Positions 30,791 to 43,304 of a DNA stretch of 64,000 nt are shown here, piece by piece. The stretch is from Lumbricus terrestris (lineage: Eukaryota > Annelida > Clitellata > Crassiclitellata > Lumbricidae). The notes beneath the pieces were generated by a model that did no database searches, was not told where the DNA came from, and saw only the letters and a list, made by a program, of their open reading frames with translations. How positions within the stretch are numbered: position 1 is the stretch's first letter; every line of letters begins with the position of its first letter. The position numbers and the translations under genes are program-made. The stretch spans positions 64,109,686 to 64,173,685 of the forward strand of contig OX457037.1 of NCBI GenBank assembly GCA_949752735.1. Direction: 5' to 3'.

Positions 30791-32187
30791 ATGCTATTCA
30801 ATTAAGTAAGTAAGTAAGTAAGTATATTCTTTAATGTAACCAGCTGTAATCTGCAATCGGTGAACAAGTATCACCTATAAAATTCACATAAGGCATCAAA
30901 AAACTATCAACAAAACAAAGTAATTAAGTGACTTTATTACTGTTTCTCTGTCTTTCTTTATCACTTCTCTTCCAGAACTACGATGACATTGATGTCACGT
31001 TTTGTAAATGCATTATTACGATTGTTTTATGATTGCGCACTCCTACAATTATATAGTCTATGCTTGTTCAATGACCTTGCAGTGAATTTTAAGGCGGTTC
31101 AATGAAGTTCACACTTACTCACTTACTATTGCAAGACAGAGGCTCTTATTATACGATCGGAGTAATAATCCTTTTTACTACTCATCACAGGCTCACAGTT
31201 AGGCTACCTGAAGTTGCCAGTCAAATTGTTAACATAAACTCAAGATAAAAATATTATATTCAATCCAATAATGTTCAACCCTTCAGCCACGAGCTGCAAT
31301 GGTCTCCAAGTCACTCTTAGTAGCCTTCATGCTAGTCCCCGAAGTATTGAAAGTTACTAGACTATTGTAGCCTTTGTCACTATTATAACTATAAAATAAT
31401 AGAACCTACTAAGCAATGCAAAATAATATTGCGACCTAGATCACTGGGTACATTGTGAAATTATCACAGCGATCCACTCATTTTATACTTCATAATGTTC
31501 AAACCATAATTATTTTGAGTTTCAACATGGCCGTGGGATTATTTTGTTCAGATGCTCAATGCTAATAAGTATGATATAATAAGGTCTGGGATGTTTTGGG
31601 TAATTTTGAAACTTCTGCAGGTTGTAATATTAAATACTGTAAGTTCCTTGGCGTGATGGCCTGCTCACTAAAGGTTAGCAGGTGGTGTAGACCCATGCGA
31701 TGATTCAACTCACGTGGGTCTAATATGCCCATCGTTGCGTGATTTCTACCACATTATCTGATGGCGATCAGGTATAGGTTATTCGGCCTAAGCATAGGCA
31801 ATGCAGACATCTTGTAAGCGAATCAAGGATTGAATCTCGAGATTGAATTTTCTTCGATGACAATGTAATCACTCTCGATTCTTCGTAGAATCAATGTCAC
31901 TATTTCCGGCACATTAATAATAATTGCGTGACCTCCGGCAGATATTTATCTGATTTACCTTATTGCGTTTCGACTTGGTCTCAACACCTATTCATTGCAG
32001 TCTACCTGTTACAGGATGACGGACATTCGTAAGCCTATGAGTATTAAATCGCGTAGGCGTTGAAATCAATCAACCCAGCTTTCTAGCTAGGATGCTGATA
32101 AAACTTTGAGTTTAAGATTATAAGAATTTCTATACTTCCTGTAGCTTCCTAGCTAATATTATTATCATTAGAAGTTTTGTTGATCGC
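30791..32187. other. No gene recognised
   Basis: AT-rich region starting with a short (AAGT)n repeat near 30805. Nothing coding is evident. Confidence 0.4.
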
Positions 32188-32302
32188 TTGCTATCTTCTA
32201 CGTCATCCTTCTGCTGTCATGAGAGCCGCACTTTGTCGTCTTTTAGATTTTAGGTGTGGCATAAGCTTACAGCAGCATGATGACGTAGAAGATAGCACGC
32301 GT
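32186..32302. repeat. Short inverted repeat
   Basis: TGCTATCTTCTACGTCATC (near 32190) and GATGACGTAGAAGATAGCA (near 32280) form about 33-bp imperfect arms around a 60-base loop. It may be a small MITE or a chance hairpin; no flanking duplication is clear. Confidence 0.5.
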
Positions 32303-32521
32303 TCAGGTACCGTGACACTTATTCCATTGTCTTGATGATTATTTGTCTCACACGGAAACTTTCCCACACATTTTTCATTACATCACTCAACTAAAAATCA
32401 CCGATGAAGTGAAATGCGCTGAGTCCCTACTCGTGCACAGTCATCGTCAAATGATCAATGTACACATTGTACATTCAACATTGTACAATGCAATTACTTC
32501 AATTCGTCCTTTCTGCAGTGA

Positions 32522-34329
32522 CAGTAGCGGCGCTAGGGAGGGTTAGGGGGCTAAGCCCCCCTAGCAGAGCCGTTTTAAGGCACAGGCCCGCGAGGCCCGG
32601 GCCTAGGGCCCCGCGCAACAGGGGGGCCCCGCGGCGACCCAAAATGCTACATTGCATAACAAATTAGCAACATGTTATACGAACTTTAACGTGTGCTAAG
32701 CTTAAATTTATTTTACACAGTACACTTGTAATACAAAGATTGCTGTGCTCTAGCTGTGTATAGGCCTAGGTTCTTCTATCAATATTAATAAACGTAACAA
32801 AATGACACACATGCCCATAGAAGGCATGAATAGAGTACCGGCACTCTATATCTGAGACTGAGAGTTTGAGACGGGAATCGGGTTACGTTCAGTGTTTAAT
32901 CTAAGCATCTCCCAGTGTGGAAGGAACTTCACCCAGAAATGACTACCCAAAACATTTGACCAAATTATAAGTTTGAATTGCTGCTTACATTATTGTATAA
33001 TACACGAACTCTAGTAATATACCGTGATATTATTTACTATTGTATGATATTACGACGATAAAATCTATTAATGTAATAATATGATACAATCATCTTACAA
33101 TGAGTATAATTTACTGTTAATATTTGTACAAGTACTATTTTTGTAAAACCAATTTTCGACTTTTTAGTGCTACCTTTCAAATTTAAAACTGTCGAAATTT
33201 AAAAAGGTTTTGTTACTTGAACACTTAGTAAAACAGCATCATTAGGCCTACTACATGACTTCCAGATTTTGGCGGTTCTTCCTTGGTTTGTGTAACATTT
33301 GTGGCAATTCCGAGAACTGTAGGCCTATCCTCCATGGTCAACAATACAAGCCTTTTTAGCAACGCGCGGGAATAAGCCAATTCCAATGCAAGAAAGTAGG
33401 TCTTATATAATTATAGCCTAGATCTGTCTGCAGTTATTCGTTAGGCTACTAGGCCTATTATGCTGTTGGCCTAATGGTCCAGAAGCAGCAGAACTGAGTT
33501 GCTGAATTTGATACGTCAAGAAATTATGATTGTAATAATAATTATATTAATTTTATTGAAACTTTCAACCACTCTTGTAATCAGCACTGAAATAATAATC
33601 TGTAATTTTGCTTAGATCCCAGCTTACAATGCTGCATGTGGCCTATCATTACAATGTGGAAACTGAATAAGGAATTAATTATAATTGCAAGAACAATCAT
33701 AGAAGTCTTAGACTAGGCATGTCATCACTGCGAATGTTGAGCAATTTTGTAAAGATGGCAGCTTAAAATGCAATGTGAAAATTCAACAATTTCTGACTTC
33801 ATGGAGGGACACATTCGGACATTCCTTTCCCATAGCCCTCCCGTCTCGGCGCTACACGTCTCGAGCAATCGACCGACAAAAATGTGTGTGTAAATACTTG
33901 TTCTCCGTCCCCAGAAACCTTGATATGGCTAGAGTAGATTAGACTCGTGGATATGTTTAGGATTAGGGTTTGTGCCTAGGGCCCCAAAACTCCTTAAAAC
34001 GGCCCTGCCCCCTAGCAAAGTCGATCCATTTTTTCTCCATGTAACAATGAAATATTTGCACGATTAACCCCTTTAGCCCCCAAAAGATAACCGTAAAGGT
34101 ACGCACGAGGTTTGCCAGACAGCTTTAGCCTACGGAAATGAAAAAGACCATTTTCCAAGATTTCGACCAAATGACTAAAACAAGGTAGACGGCTGAAATG
34201 GAAAATTATTTTCTTGAGATTTTGGCCGATGACTAAAAAAGGTCGTCAGAAATTTTTGCGACTGAAAACGGAGAATTTTCTCCCGCAAATTCAGCCCCCC
34301 CCAAAAATGAAATTCTGGCGCCGCCACTG
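32522..34329. mobile_element. hAT-like MITE split by a nested element
   Basis: Ends CAGTAGCGGCGC (32522) and GCGCCGCCACTG (34329) are flanked by TGCAGTGA and TGCAGTGG (7 of 8). Without the insert and its duplication the MITE is about 357 bp, in the same family as 18420, 42363 and 43305. Confidence 0.85.
32565..34007. mobile_element. 1.44-kb hAT-like element nested in the MITE
   Basis: CAGAGCCGTTTTAAGG and CCTTAAAACGGCCCTG are inverted ends, flanked by perfect CCCCCTAG duplications (32557-32564, 34008-34015). Both termini are followed by CCTAGGGCCCC-rich sequence. No long transposase frame is visible; non-autonomous. Confidence 0.87.
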
Positions 34330-34558
34330 TGCAGTGGCCGCACTCAAGATCAGAGGTGCATGAGTTGACCTACGGAAATGTTAGACATTGGGCTTGGACT
34401 ATGATGAAATTTGACACTGATTCCCTTTATTCATTGGAAACCAGATGTCAGATTCAATGTTTAATTGTTTATCCGAAGCTGCTTAACGTTGGACTTTAAA
34501 TGTTATACACTGTTACAGTAGTGTGCATTGTACAACAAGAACAACCATGAGGTTGTGA

Positions 34559-34773
34559 GGCGCGGTGGTGTAGTGGTGGCGTCATTGCCTTGAAGCCGGA
34601 AGGTTCGAGGTTCGAATCCACCTCGTCGCGTAAGGACCTTGGGCAAGTCCTTCACTCACAATTGCTCAGCCTTCGGCGTGAAACTCCGATGCAGTGTCCG
34701 CTCTGCATTCGGGAGCGCCTCTGAGTAGTGATAGCTTGAAGGGGCGCTATAACAAGTGCACATACAAACAAAC
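34559..34773 (+). mobile_element. tRNA-derived SINE, full copy
   Basis: A tRNA-like head has box A TGGTGTAGTGG (34566-34576) and box B GGTTCGAATCC (34609-34619). The body contains GGGCAAGTCCTTCACTCACAA, GCGTGAAACTCCGATGCAGT and the tail GAAGGGGCGCTATA. Polymerase III promoters, the related minus-strand copies at 37458 and 46341, and the many tail fragments show an active former family. It is not a functional tRNA gene, as the cloverleaf stems do not fit. Confidence 0.8.
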
Positions 34774-35147
34774 CATGGGCGCCCGAATAAATTTTTGCAG
34801 GAGGGGCAAAATACGATGGTCACGACTAAATCGTTGTTACCAAGAGGTTGAAAAATGCAAAGCAGGCAGTTAAAACATTAATTGCATAGGTACTTTTCAT
34901 AGAGGTTTATTAATGCAAATTTCTCAGTTTAACTTTAGATTGTTTATTTTTAACTTGAACAGTTTCTTTGGTCCGACAAAATATAAAAAATAGTAGTTAA
35001 AAAGTAGGTCTCTGAAGGGGCGCAATAAGTCCGTAGGATGATTGAATGAATAAATTGATTAAAGACCCAAAAGTTGTAGTTAGAAAAACAAGTGTCAATT
35101 TCCAGGGGGCAAGTGCCCCCTCTTGTCCCTATGTGCGGGCGCCCATG
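34774..35147. mobile_element. MITE with CATGGGCGCCCG ends
   Basis: CATGGGCGCCCG (34774) and CGGGCGCCCATG (35147) are perfect inverted ends. A second inverted pair lies inside (GGAGGGGCAAAAT / AAGTGCCCCCTC). The flanking 8-mers agree at only 5 positions. It lies directly after a SINE tail. Confidence 0.7.
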
Positions 35148-35424
35148 AGAACAACAATGGCAACAGATAATGATGACAATTAGCATTTTTACTGATTGAC
35201 AATAATTATTATAGTCATCTTTTATTGCTGTCTGATTGTACAGTATGACATTCGATAGGTCTATCACCACCATATGCAATAAGAATTCGCTATTATTTTT
35301 AATAAACCATAAAAGCTTATAGGTCTATAGGCTACGTCACTATGTTTGGCAATATTTCATTAATATTATTGATGTTTGACCCGTTAAAAAAATAATTCGG
35401 CCTATAGCCTTACAGCTTCGTTAA

Positions 35425-35660
35425 AATGATGATGACGACGACGACGACGACGACGACGATGATGATGATGATGATTTTTGTTTATTGATTAATCCGAATC
35501 TTGGACCGCATCCAGGTACAGGTTTACATGGCAAGTTAAAACAAATACAAAAACAAATACAAAAAAACAAATACAAACATATTTCCAAGATACTACAAAG
35601 ATATTACAAAAATATTACAAAGATATTACAAAGATATTACAAAGATATTTCACTGAAAGT
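35425..35660. repeat. Simple repeats
   Basis: A (GAY)n tract at about 35425-35475 is followed at 35575-35650 by a 13-base tandem repeat of the form ACAAAGATATT. No coding significance is likely. Confidence 0.75.
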
Positions 35661-36529
35661 GGGCACCTATTATTACAAGTTATATAAATTATGTTGAACA
35701 CCAATAGCCTCAATAGGTCTCCATTTAGGTCTACATTAATTCATTATTAATTCTTTTACTAGAGTTTCACTGTAATTCCCAATTCTGCTATATAATAATG
35801 TATCATACATTACTAGTTTGCTTGTTTTAAAAATTATTCGACAATTATTACTTTAAAAATTTCTTATGCTATACTACATCCGTTTCCAATTTATCAGTCC
35901 AAGTGACACCCTAATTTGTTTGTATGTTGTTTTAACTTTTTTTACCTCAGCAATTTTTTATTATTAGGCTTACCACCGAATGGCTTAATTAATATGGTCG
36001 GTACTGCATCTAATTAATCATAGGTCTGCAGTTCTTGCGGCTCCACCTACAGTTATAATAGGCCACTGAGTGTCAATAAATGCAAATGACCAGTAGTGAT
36101 GTAGACGCTAGGCATACGCGTGTAGGCTATACGGAAGTTCTTTTTATAGAACCAGGGAAATTACGGGACTTCCCCCTTTGATAAGTGGCCTACAGTACGT
36201 TGCATGTGGGTCATCGGCGTGTTATGCATGCAGTTATCGATCGTATTTTAGTCTTGCATTAGCCTAGCATGACCTTTTGAGTTCTATAGTGGATCTGGCT
36301 ATTTAAGACTAAGCTTTGTAAATTGCTGCTAAGGATTAGGAACACAGGGATCTGGTAAGTGAAAATTTCCTCTTTAAGTGAAGTTTGTGGTACCATATTG
36401 AAAAATGGTTGTGCGTTTGATTCATTGAAAATTTATTCAGTTCTTAAGAATATCCCGCAATAATTGAAGATAACTCTCAACCCAATGTTAGCTTATTAAA
36501 TGATGAATTGATGATGCATGTTGTATATT
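35661..36529. other. No gene recognised
   Basis: AT-rich. No exon, RNA gene or element end was identified. Confidence 0.4.
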
Positions 36530-36625
36530 AATTAATTAATTAATTCATTCATTCATTAATTCATTCATTCATTCAGAGCATTTATATAGCGCCCCTTCAA
36601 GAAACTACTCAGAGGCGCTTCCAGC
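36530..36625 (-). mobile_element. SINE 3' fragment
   Basis: (ATTCATTC)n, TATATAGCGCCCCTTCAAG and ACTCAGAGGCGCTTCC give the reverse complement of the SINE tail. The head is missing. Confidence 0.65.
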
Positions 36626-37457
36626 TCAACCACGAACAAAGAAAAAAGACTTGAAAGACTATATGCGTTATATTTAATGTTCCATTGAAATTGGTTTTTT
36701 TTAAAAATCATTTAAGAGAGCCATCGAAAATTCTCCGAAATAGGTAGGCCCTAAGTTTCGTCTACTTTCATCTGTAGTTAAATGTCTCAATGTTACTATA
36801 AGAGATTTAGGGTTTATCCAGACTCTGGCCAACGTTGGCCTTGCTGAAAGTGTCAAATAACAACTTGGACAGATCGAATAAGTTGACAATTTAAAACTTG
36901 ACCTGCTCCATGATATCATGTATGTTCTGCAAAGGAGTTATTATTTATGTAAGCCTTGATCTATGTATGTATATGTGTATGCATATCTATATATAGATTC
37001 TATACGTATGTACTATGTAGGCGAATGTATGTGTGCAGCGTATGTAAGTCGGCCTATGTTTATATAGCACATGTGCGATTACTGGATCCAGAGTTGTAGT
37101 TGGTTGCCGGACCTTATTATATCTGTTAACTCTTTACTATAGTGTCTTATCTACTCGTTTTGATGATCGCTTATGTCCAATGGGTTAGCTATAGGTATTC
37201 TATCGTCAGTGGTAACTACTGAAAAGTGGACTCCATCAGACTAATATCCGATATTAATTTAAGCTCAAATATTATTGGGCTGGTCATGCACCCACATCTC
37301 TCATGCCATCCTGATATAATTATTACATCCATCGTAAACCTGACAGACACATCATTCTCCGTAAGAATTACAACCTTGATAACGTCTATCATCAGCTCCC
37401 TCATAACTTACGGTTGCGGGAATTTGTGGCTTAATCCCATTCATCACAACCTTCAGT
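36626..37457. other. No gene recognised
   Basis: Unremarkable AT-rich DNA; short frames on both strands show no motif. Confidence 0.4.
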
Positions 37458-37686
37458 ATTTATTTATTTATTTCTCGCATTTGCTATTGCGCCCCCTTGA
37501 AGCTCGTCACTCAGAGGCGCTCACAACTACAGAGCGGACACTGAATCGAGGTTTCACGCCGAAGCGCACGAACATTTGCGAGTGAAGGACTTGCCCATGG
37601 TCCATACGCGGCAACTTGAGATGGATTCTAACCTGCAATCCTCCGATTCCAAAGGACCGAACCCACCACGACAACACCGCGCCCCG
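37458..37686 (-). mobile_element. tRNA-derived SINE, full copy
   Basis: A minus-strand copy: the tail (ATTT)n, TTGCGCCCCCTTGAAG, ACTCAGAGGCGCTC, the body complement of GCGTGAAAC and GGGCAAGTCCTTCACTC, and a tRNA-like head ending CGCGCCCC. Box B is mutated (complement of GGTTAGAATCC). Confidence 0.78.
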
Positions 37687-38198
37687 CATTATGGTTAATC
37701 AATTAGATAAAAGAACTGTTGCGGTTTCCTGTATTAATTGTCCTCTTCATTTGAAACTGCTAAGGAATCAGTTGTTCTCTAAACTTCGCAGGACTTCTTG
37801 CAACTGTTGCTCGTCTCTATCGCAATTTTTCGTCATCTGAGTTTATAAGTTTATTCATGTAGTTTAATTTTCCGTCAAATGCATTGACAATCGGTGCACA
37901 AACACTGTTATGAGAAACATATGAAACAAATACTGAATTTTGAATAGACAATGTGCAGACATTCCATGACGTTTTGACTCGGTGCGACTGCTTAAACACT
38001 CTGAGCCTATAATATATCATAGACACACTGCCTGCCTGACTCTTCGAGTCTTGACCCTCTGCCTTTTTTTAGATTGAGCGCCCGTGGATAAGCTGGTTCC
38101 CGCGACTTCGCTTAGCTAGTGCTGTAAAAGTTTCGTGTAGCCTATAATAGGCCTACATGCGATTACGATTACGATAAATATATCGAAGAGACCCGCCG
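37687..38198. other. Spacer including a dispersed repeat
   Basis: 38020-38175 is the second copy of the repeat at 30628-30790. The rest is unassigned. Confidence 0.4.
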
Positions 38199-38652
38199 GT
38201 GTCACGAAACGGAGTATTCCCCCTGAACGCTATCCGGGGGGATGAATTAATCTCTCACTCCGGATGGAATTAACCGGTCTAGACTATCCGGGGGATTAAC
38301 CAGTCTATCTCCTTCTTTGAAAAATGCGTATAAATGAAAAGTTTGTGCTCTAATCAAAATTTGAAGTGACTCTAATTGTTTTAAGTGTCCTATGCAATGT
38401 TCAGAGAAAGGCAACTCGAATTTATTTAGTGACTCTGAGTGTTTTAAAGTGTTTTAAAAGTTTTAAGTGCTCTTAAACCAGAGCAAGAAAATTATCTAGT
38501 AGGAATAAACATACCTGTTAGTGTCATTGTTCAAAACAAAGGAGATGAAAATTAATTTGCCAAAACAAATACACACGGAAGTGACTTTTTCGACTTTTCT
38601 TCATTTGGGGGGATACGATTAATACGGGGGATACTCTATTTCGTGACACCGT
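38199..38652. mobile_element. 454-bp inverted-end element
   Basis: CGGTGTCACGAAACGGAGTA (left) and TACTCTATTTCGTGACACCG (right) are inverted ends of about 26 bases, each next to GGGGGATA/ATCCGGGGGGAT stretches. No target duplication could be assigned. Copy 1 lies at 27036-27510. Confidence 0.7.
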
Positions 38653-38934
38653 CTCTGGATTTAGGGAACGATCCGATGTAACGACTTAGAAGGCTGGAAA
38701 GCTGAAGTTTTCGGTCTGAAACTACCATAGGTATAAATAAATATCTTTTGAAAGATAGGTTTCTACTTCGTTAATGCAGAGCTGTTATAGAACGCTTTTA
38801 CGCGACTTGCCATCAAACTGAATTGCTGGCAGAGGGACAGAGAAGGCGAAGCAAGTGGTCGGGGGTTGGCCTAGGGTCCTATGGAGAAGAAACACAATTA
38901 ATGAAGAAAGCGGTCAGCTTATGACATGTGTGTA

Positions 38935-38959
38935 TGCAGGTGCATGTGTATGTGTGTGC

Positions 38960-39001
<42 letters not shown>

Positions 39002-39003
39002 AT
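38935..39003 (+). repeat. (GT)n microsatellite
   Basis: An uninterrupted GT run of about 19 units (38963-39000) is preceded by imperfect GTGTATGTGTGTGCG. Confidence 0.95.
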
Positions 39004-39147
39004 GCCTGGTCATTCAGTTAGAGCAAGGTAGAGACCGGTTCAGTTAATCTTAGGATGGAGACTCGGTACTTCCGTCTATAGTTGAAGGCCAGCCAAGCCT
39101 GAAGTCTAAAGTTTTTCATCGTTATATCTTTGACACTTATGAGTATA

Positions 39148-40361
39148 CACCGTGATTCAAAAAAAAGTAAGCCAAAATGTTTTTCAAATATCTCCAATGC
39201 CTGATAACATATCACGCTAAAAATTTCCAAATGTTTAGAGAATTGGACCAAGAATATGATTCCAAGATTTCATGAGATAAAGTTGAACGGATAAAAAGAT
39301 ATGTATCTTTCAATATCATATGCCGAAATTTCAGTTTACAAGCAATTTTCTGTTAGATTCAATAAAATGTAAGTCAGACTGTTTTTCGTATATCTCTAAT
39401 GCCTGATGACTAATCATGCTAAAATTTTCCCAGTATTTAGATAATTGAATGACAACATGATTCCCACAGTTGGTTTGATTTATTTAATTAAATAAGATCC
39501 TCAAAATGTCCTCCTCGTGCTTGCACGCAAGCCTGGAGGCGCTGGCGCAATTAGGCAACAGCATCGTCGATTATCCGCTGGTCCGGGTCATCTCACACTT
39601 CCATCAAGCGCTACTTCAGATCGTTTATACCACGAATTGTTGTCTACTCGGTCTTGCATCAAGCTCCACACTTTATGGTCGACAGGTTTCATATCTGGGC
39701 TATTCGGAGGCCTTAATGTGTGTAGAAATGAAATCTGGTTTCTCTCTTATCAGCACTTCAATGGTTTCCTTGGTTCTGTGGGCTGGGGCACTGTCCTGTT
39801 GAAAAAAAACAGCCTTCCAGGGGCTAGATTTCTGATTACAGATATAGGATGCTGTGACAGTAGAACGTCGCGATAATAGGATCCATTAATTTTTACTCCA
39901 GGGTCACTGAAGACCAAAATTGGGAACAATCAAGCGTCGAAACCGCAGAGAACACCATAACAGACTTGCTGAAAACTGAAGTTTCGGGAGATGAAGTTGA
40001 AATATTCATATCTTTCTATCCGTTCAAATTTGTGCCTTGATATTTTGGAATCCCATTCTTCATTCAATTCTTTAAATATTGGGAAAATGTTACTATGATT
40101 AATTATCAGGCCATAAAGATACTGAAAAGGTTTGACTCACATTTAATTGAATCTAACAGAAAATTGCTTGTAAACTGAAATTTCGGCATATGAAGTTGAA
40201 AGATACATATCTTTTTATCCGTTCAACTTTACCTCATGAAATTTTGGGATCATATTCTTGGTCCACTTCTCTAAGTATTTGGAAAATTTTAGCGTGATAT
40301 GTTATCAGGCACTAGAGATATATGAAAAACAATTTGGCTTACTTTTTTTTGAATCACGGTG
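39148..40361 (-). mobile_element. mariner/IS630-type element with long inverted ends
   Basis: CACCGTGATTCAAAAAAAAG at 39148 and its complement ending at 40361 are flanked by TA. The inverted ends run about 310 bases, and each contains two diverged subrepeats (for example TTTCAATATCATATGCCGAAATT and CTCTAATGCCTGAT). The interior has a transposase remnant. TA duplication and transposase type place it in the Tc1/mariner/IS630 superfamily. Confidence 0.88.
39506..40000 (-). pseudogene. mariner/IS630-type transposase remnant
   Basis: On the minus strand, VKINGSYYRDVLLSQ-like pieces, then FFFQQDSAPAHRTKETIEVL and IREKPDFIS, then WPPNSPD-like and VDHKVWSLMQ pieces, follow the catalytic core of IS630/mariner transposases. 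QQDSAPAHR carries the second catalytic Asp. Stops and frameshifts interrupt it, and the N-terminal DNA-binding part and first Asp region are deleted. Confidence 0.8.
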
Positions 40362-40809
40362 TATATATATATATAATATATAATATATATGGTACTGGCA
40401 TTCACTGCGTTTCACATAATTACGATTGGCTCAGATGAAGACTATTTTTAATGTCGCCCATTTTCTCCCATTAGAATGTGGTGCCGTCGGAGCTCTGGGC
40501 GACTGCACCACTCGCGCTCCTGGCTATTGGCTACCCCACTGCTTACGTCAGTAAATCGTGTCATCTGTTTATGTCATTTGCTTATACCTATTCTTATGTC
40601 ATAATGGCAATGTATTCACAAGATTATCTAGAGTCTGCCATTCCAGAATGAATATTAAATTTTACGTCTTCTGACACTTTTTTAAATCCCGATGTACGGT
40701 ATCCGAGATACTTCGGGTTAAAAAACAATAATAATAGTCATCATCATCATAATGAGCATAATCATAATGACAATAAAAAATTATGGTTAATCAGTACAGT
40801 GATCATAAC
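40362..40809. other. (TA)n and unassigned sequence
   Basis: TATATA-rich for about 30 bases next to the element's right TA, then unassigned DNA. Confidence 0.45.
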
Positions 40810-40953
40810 AACAATAACAATACTGATGATGGTGATGATGATGAAGACGACGACGACGACTACGACTACGACTACGACGACGGCGACGACGACTACGGCG
40901 ATGATGCTGATGATGATGATGATGATGATGATGACGACGACGACGATGATGAC

Positions 40954-40991
<38 letters not shown>

Positions 40992-41062
40992 CGATGACGA
41001 TGACGATGATGATGATGATGAGGAGGAGGATAATGATGAAGATGATGTAGATGATTATTATT
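40810..41062 (+). repeat. (GAY)n trinucleotide microsatellite
   Basis: GAT/GAC triplets run almost without interruption for about 240 bases, so all six frames are open (poly-Asp, poly-Met/Thr, poly-His and so on). This is a low-complexity artefact, not a gene. Confidence 0.95.
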
Positions 41063-42362
41063 AATCATAATAATTGTTAAATAACAATAGATACACTGAT
41101 AGTGATAATGATTATAATAATTATGTGTGTAGCCTATTACATATAGATATTATTATCGTATAACTAAACTAACAAAAGGCATGATATTGATTATAATTAA
41201 TAATGTTGATAGATTATAATTGTTGCTAATTATAATGAATGTAGTCTACCGGACACTCAATACGGCGCATTTTAAATAGGAGTCTACTTGTGAAAGGCGT
41301 TACTGATTTCTTTAACGCTGAAATAGATTTGGCTTACTGCTAATCAGTGTTGCGTGGACACTTGCAACGCCTGACTTAATCAGACATTGCCAGAGCATAG
41401 ATGATTTGAAATAAACGCCATCAGACACAGTAATAGTTCATCTAGTCTTATCTAGTGTAACGCACAAGTCTTCGAACAGACATTGGGAGTGTCCATAGAG
41501 GACGTCCGCAATGAGGAGATGGGAGGGTAATTGAAATGCGGACAAAGAAGGGTGAGGTCATGACCAATGCGGACGTTCGCACCTAAACCTCGTGCATGGT
41601 CATTTCAGAACATCTTGTAGTCTACCGTGACAAAACCTGAGCCATGAAGAGATAAAGCCAACAACATCATCGGCTTGCATAATTTTTTATTCGTTGTTCA
41701 CGCCACGAGTCACAATGCTTATTGCTTTCGTTCTTAATGAATATTAGAAGTGTCTAGTTGCTTATCTTGCATATTCGTACATAAAGCACTGAAATAGTCT
41801 TCCATTAACAATTCGTGATAATGCACTGCATTCATCTCATGAAAAGTCACTCAAGTCGCATTTATTCGATTTTTTAGAGGTGAACATCAAATGTCTTCTG
41901 CTGACCCACGCTGTCTAATTTAAGATGTATTTCAAAATATATGGTTCGCCTGTGAACACACAAGGCTGTTCCCCTCTCCGGCCAAATATTAAGCGCCTTA
42001 TGGTTCTGTTGACGCTATATGAAGGCTGTCCGCATTATTTGGTATCACTTAGGGCCTACATGTAATGATACCAAAGCCACTTTGTGTACAATTCTACTCT
42101 GAACACATTGGAGCAAAAAAAATACATGTAGTGCAAGACAATAGAAATCCAGGGCCTGAGAGTCAGTTTCTTATACAACAGGATTTTGTGTCAAAAATTT
42201 CATTTTGGTATTATGGTTATGTTCGAACGAACTCAGCACGAGTCTCGGTCTCGTAGTAGCACGTATTCTCTGTTAAACCTGCCTTAGGATGGGCTAATTC
42301 CGGCTTATGGTGGGGTGGTGCTGGACAAATGGCCGGTTTTTGGCAAAGGGAAGTGTGACAAA
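41063..42362. other. No gene recognised
   Basis: AT-rich flank of the microsatellite, then mixed sequence. No exon or terminal repeats could be supported. Confidence 0.4.
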
Positions 42363-42625
42363 CAGTGGCGGCGCCAAAATTTTCGTTTTGAGGGAGGCTG
42401 GATTTTCGGAAGAAAATTTTTCTTTTCAGTCGCCAAAATTTCTGACGACCTTTTTTAGTCATTTGATCGAAAAATCTTCCAACAGTCTGTCAACCCTCGT
42501 GCGTAACTTTACGGTTATTTTTGAGGGGCTAAAGGGGTTAAATTGCCCAAATATTTAATTTTTGCTTGGGGAAAAAATGGATCGCCTTTTTTAGGGGGGC
42601 TTAGCCCCCCCTAGCGCCGCTACTG
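42363..42625. mobile_element. hAT-like MITE, CAGTGGCGGCGC ends
   Basis: CAGTGGCGGCGCC and GCGCCGCTACTG are inverted ends with perfect GTGACAAA duplications (42355-42362, 42626-42633). It is 263 bp, with the core AAATTTCTGACGACCTTTTT. Confidence 0.9.
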
Positions 42626-43304
42626 GTGACAAAGGCACGCTCCGACGACGACCTTTGACCGGTCATTGGTAATTTTTTTGACCTATAGTAAATTCTGTGC
42701 TTTTAAATCTGATGACATTTTTTAGTACATCGATACACAGCACTCTCACCATTTTTCTTCCCAAAAGAATGAGAATTTCCCCGCAGGAAAAATTGAGAGG
42801 CGTTGTACATGTAGCCTACACATGTATAGGCTATAGGTAGCATCCCCCAGAAAAGTATGCATGCAAGAATTGACCAGCTCCCTCAAGAAAATTTCAACAG
42901 GTTTACGCATGTGAAGTTTTCAAGTCAGTAGACGAATTGGAATGCAAAGCATTGAAGTATTAAAAAAGAGTCATCACCGTTTTTGGGAAGCAACGCACAT
43001 ATTTCTGGAAGGAAATTTTTGTTAAAGACTAAACAAATGTCATCAGAATATTCCATTCAAAGAGTGTCTTCGTCGGCGTCTATATGAGCGTTTGCCGTCA
43101 GCCAAAAACGGCTGTTCCCCAGAAACCTAAATCCCCCAAGCAGATGAAACTACATGTAGATAAAAGACTGTACAAGCAGCCAATGAAAACTGAACTTTGT
43201 GAGCGAATATCAGTTCAACTTCAAGTTCGGATGGAGATTCCAAGTCGCCGGAAGGACCGATGCCAACAGTGGAAGATGATCACATGAAGAAGAAGAAACC
43301 ACAA
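42626..43304. other. Unassigned; contains relics of the MITE core
   Basis: CTGATGACATTTTTTAGTAC at about 42707 and AGACTAAACAAATGTCATC near 43027 resemble the core shared by the MITEs, but no ends are visible. No gene is recognised. Confidence 0.35.

Noticed and set aside
34559..34632. Possible tRNA gene
   Set aside because: Polymerase III boxes are present, but the stems do not form a cloverleaf, and it continues into a SINE body repeated elsewhere.
40783..41068. Open frames of about 93 codons on both strands (poly-Asp, poly-His)
   Set aside because: A GAY microsatellite leaves every frame open; no gene signal.
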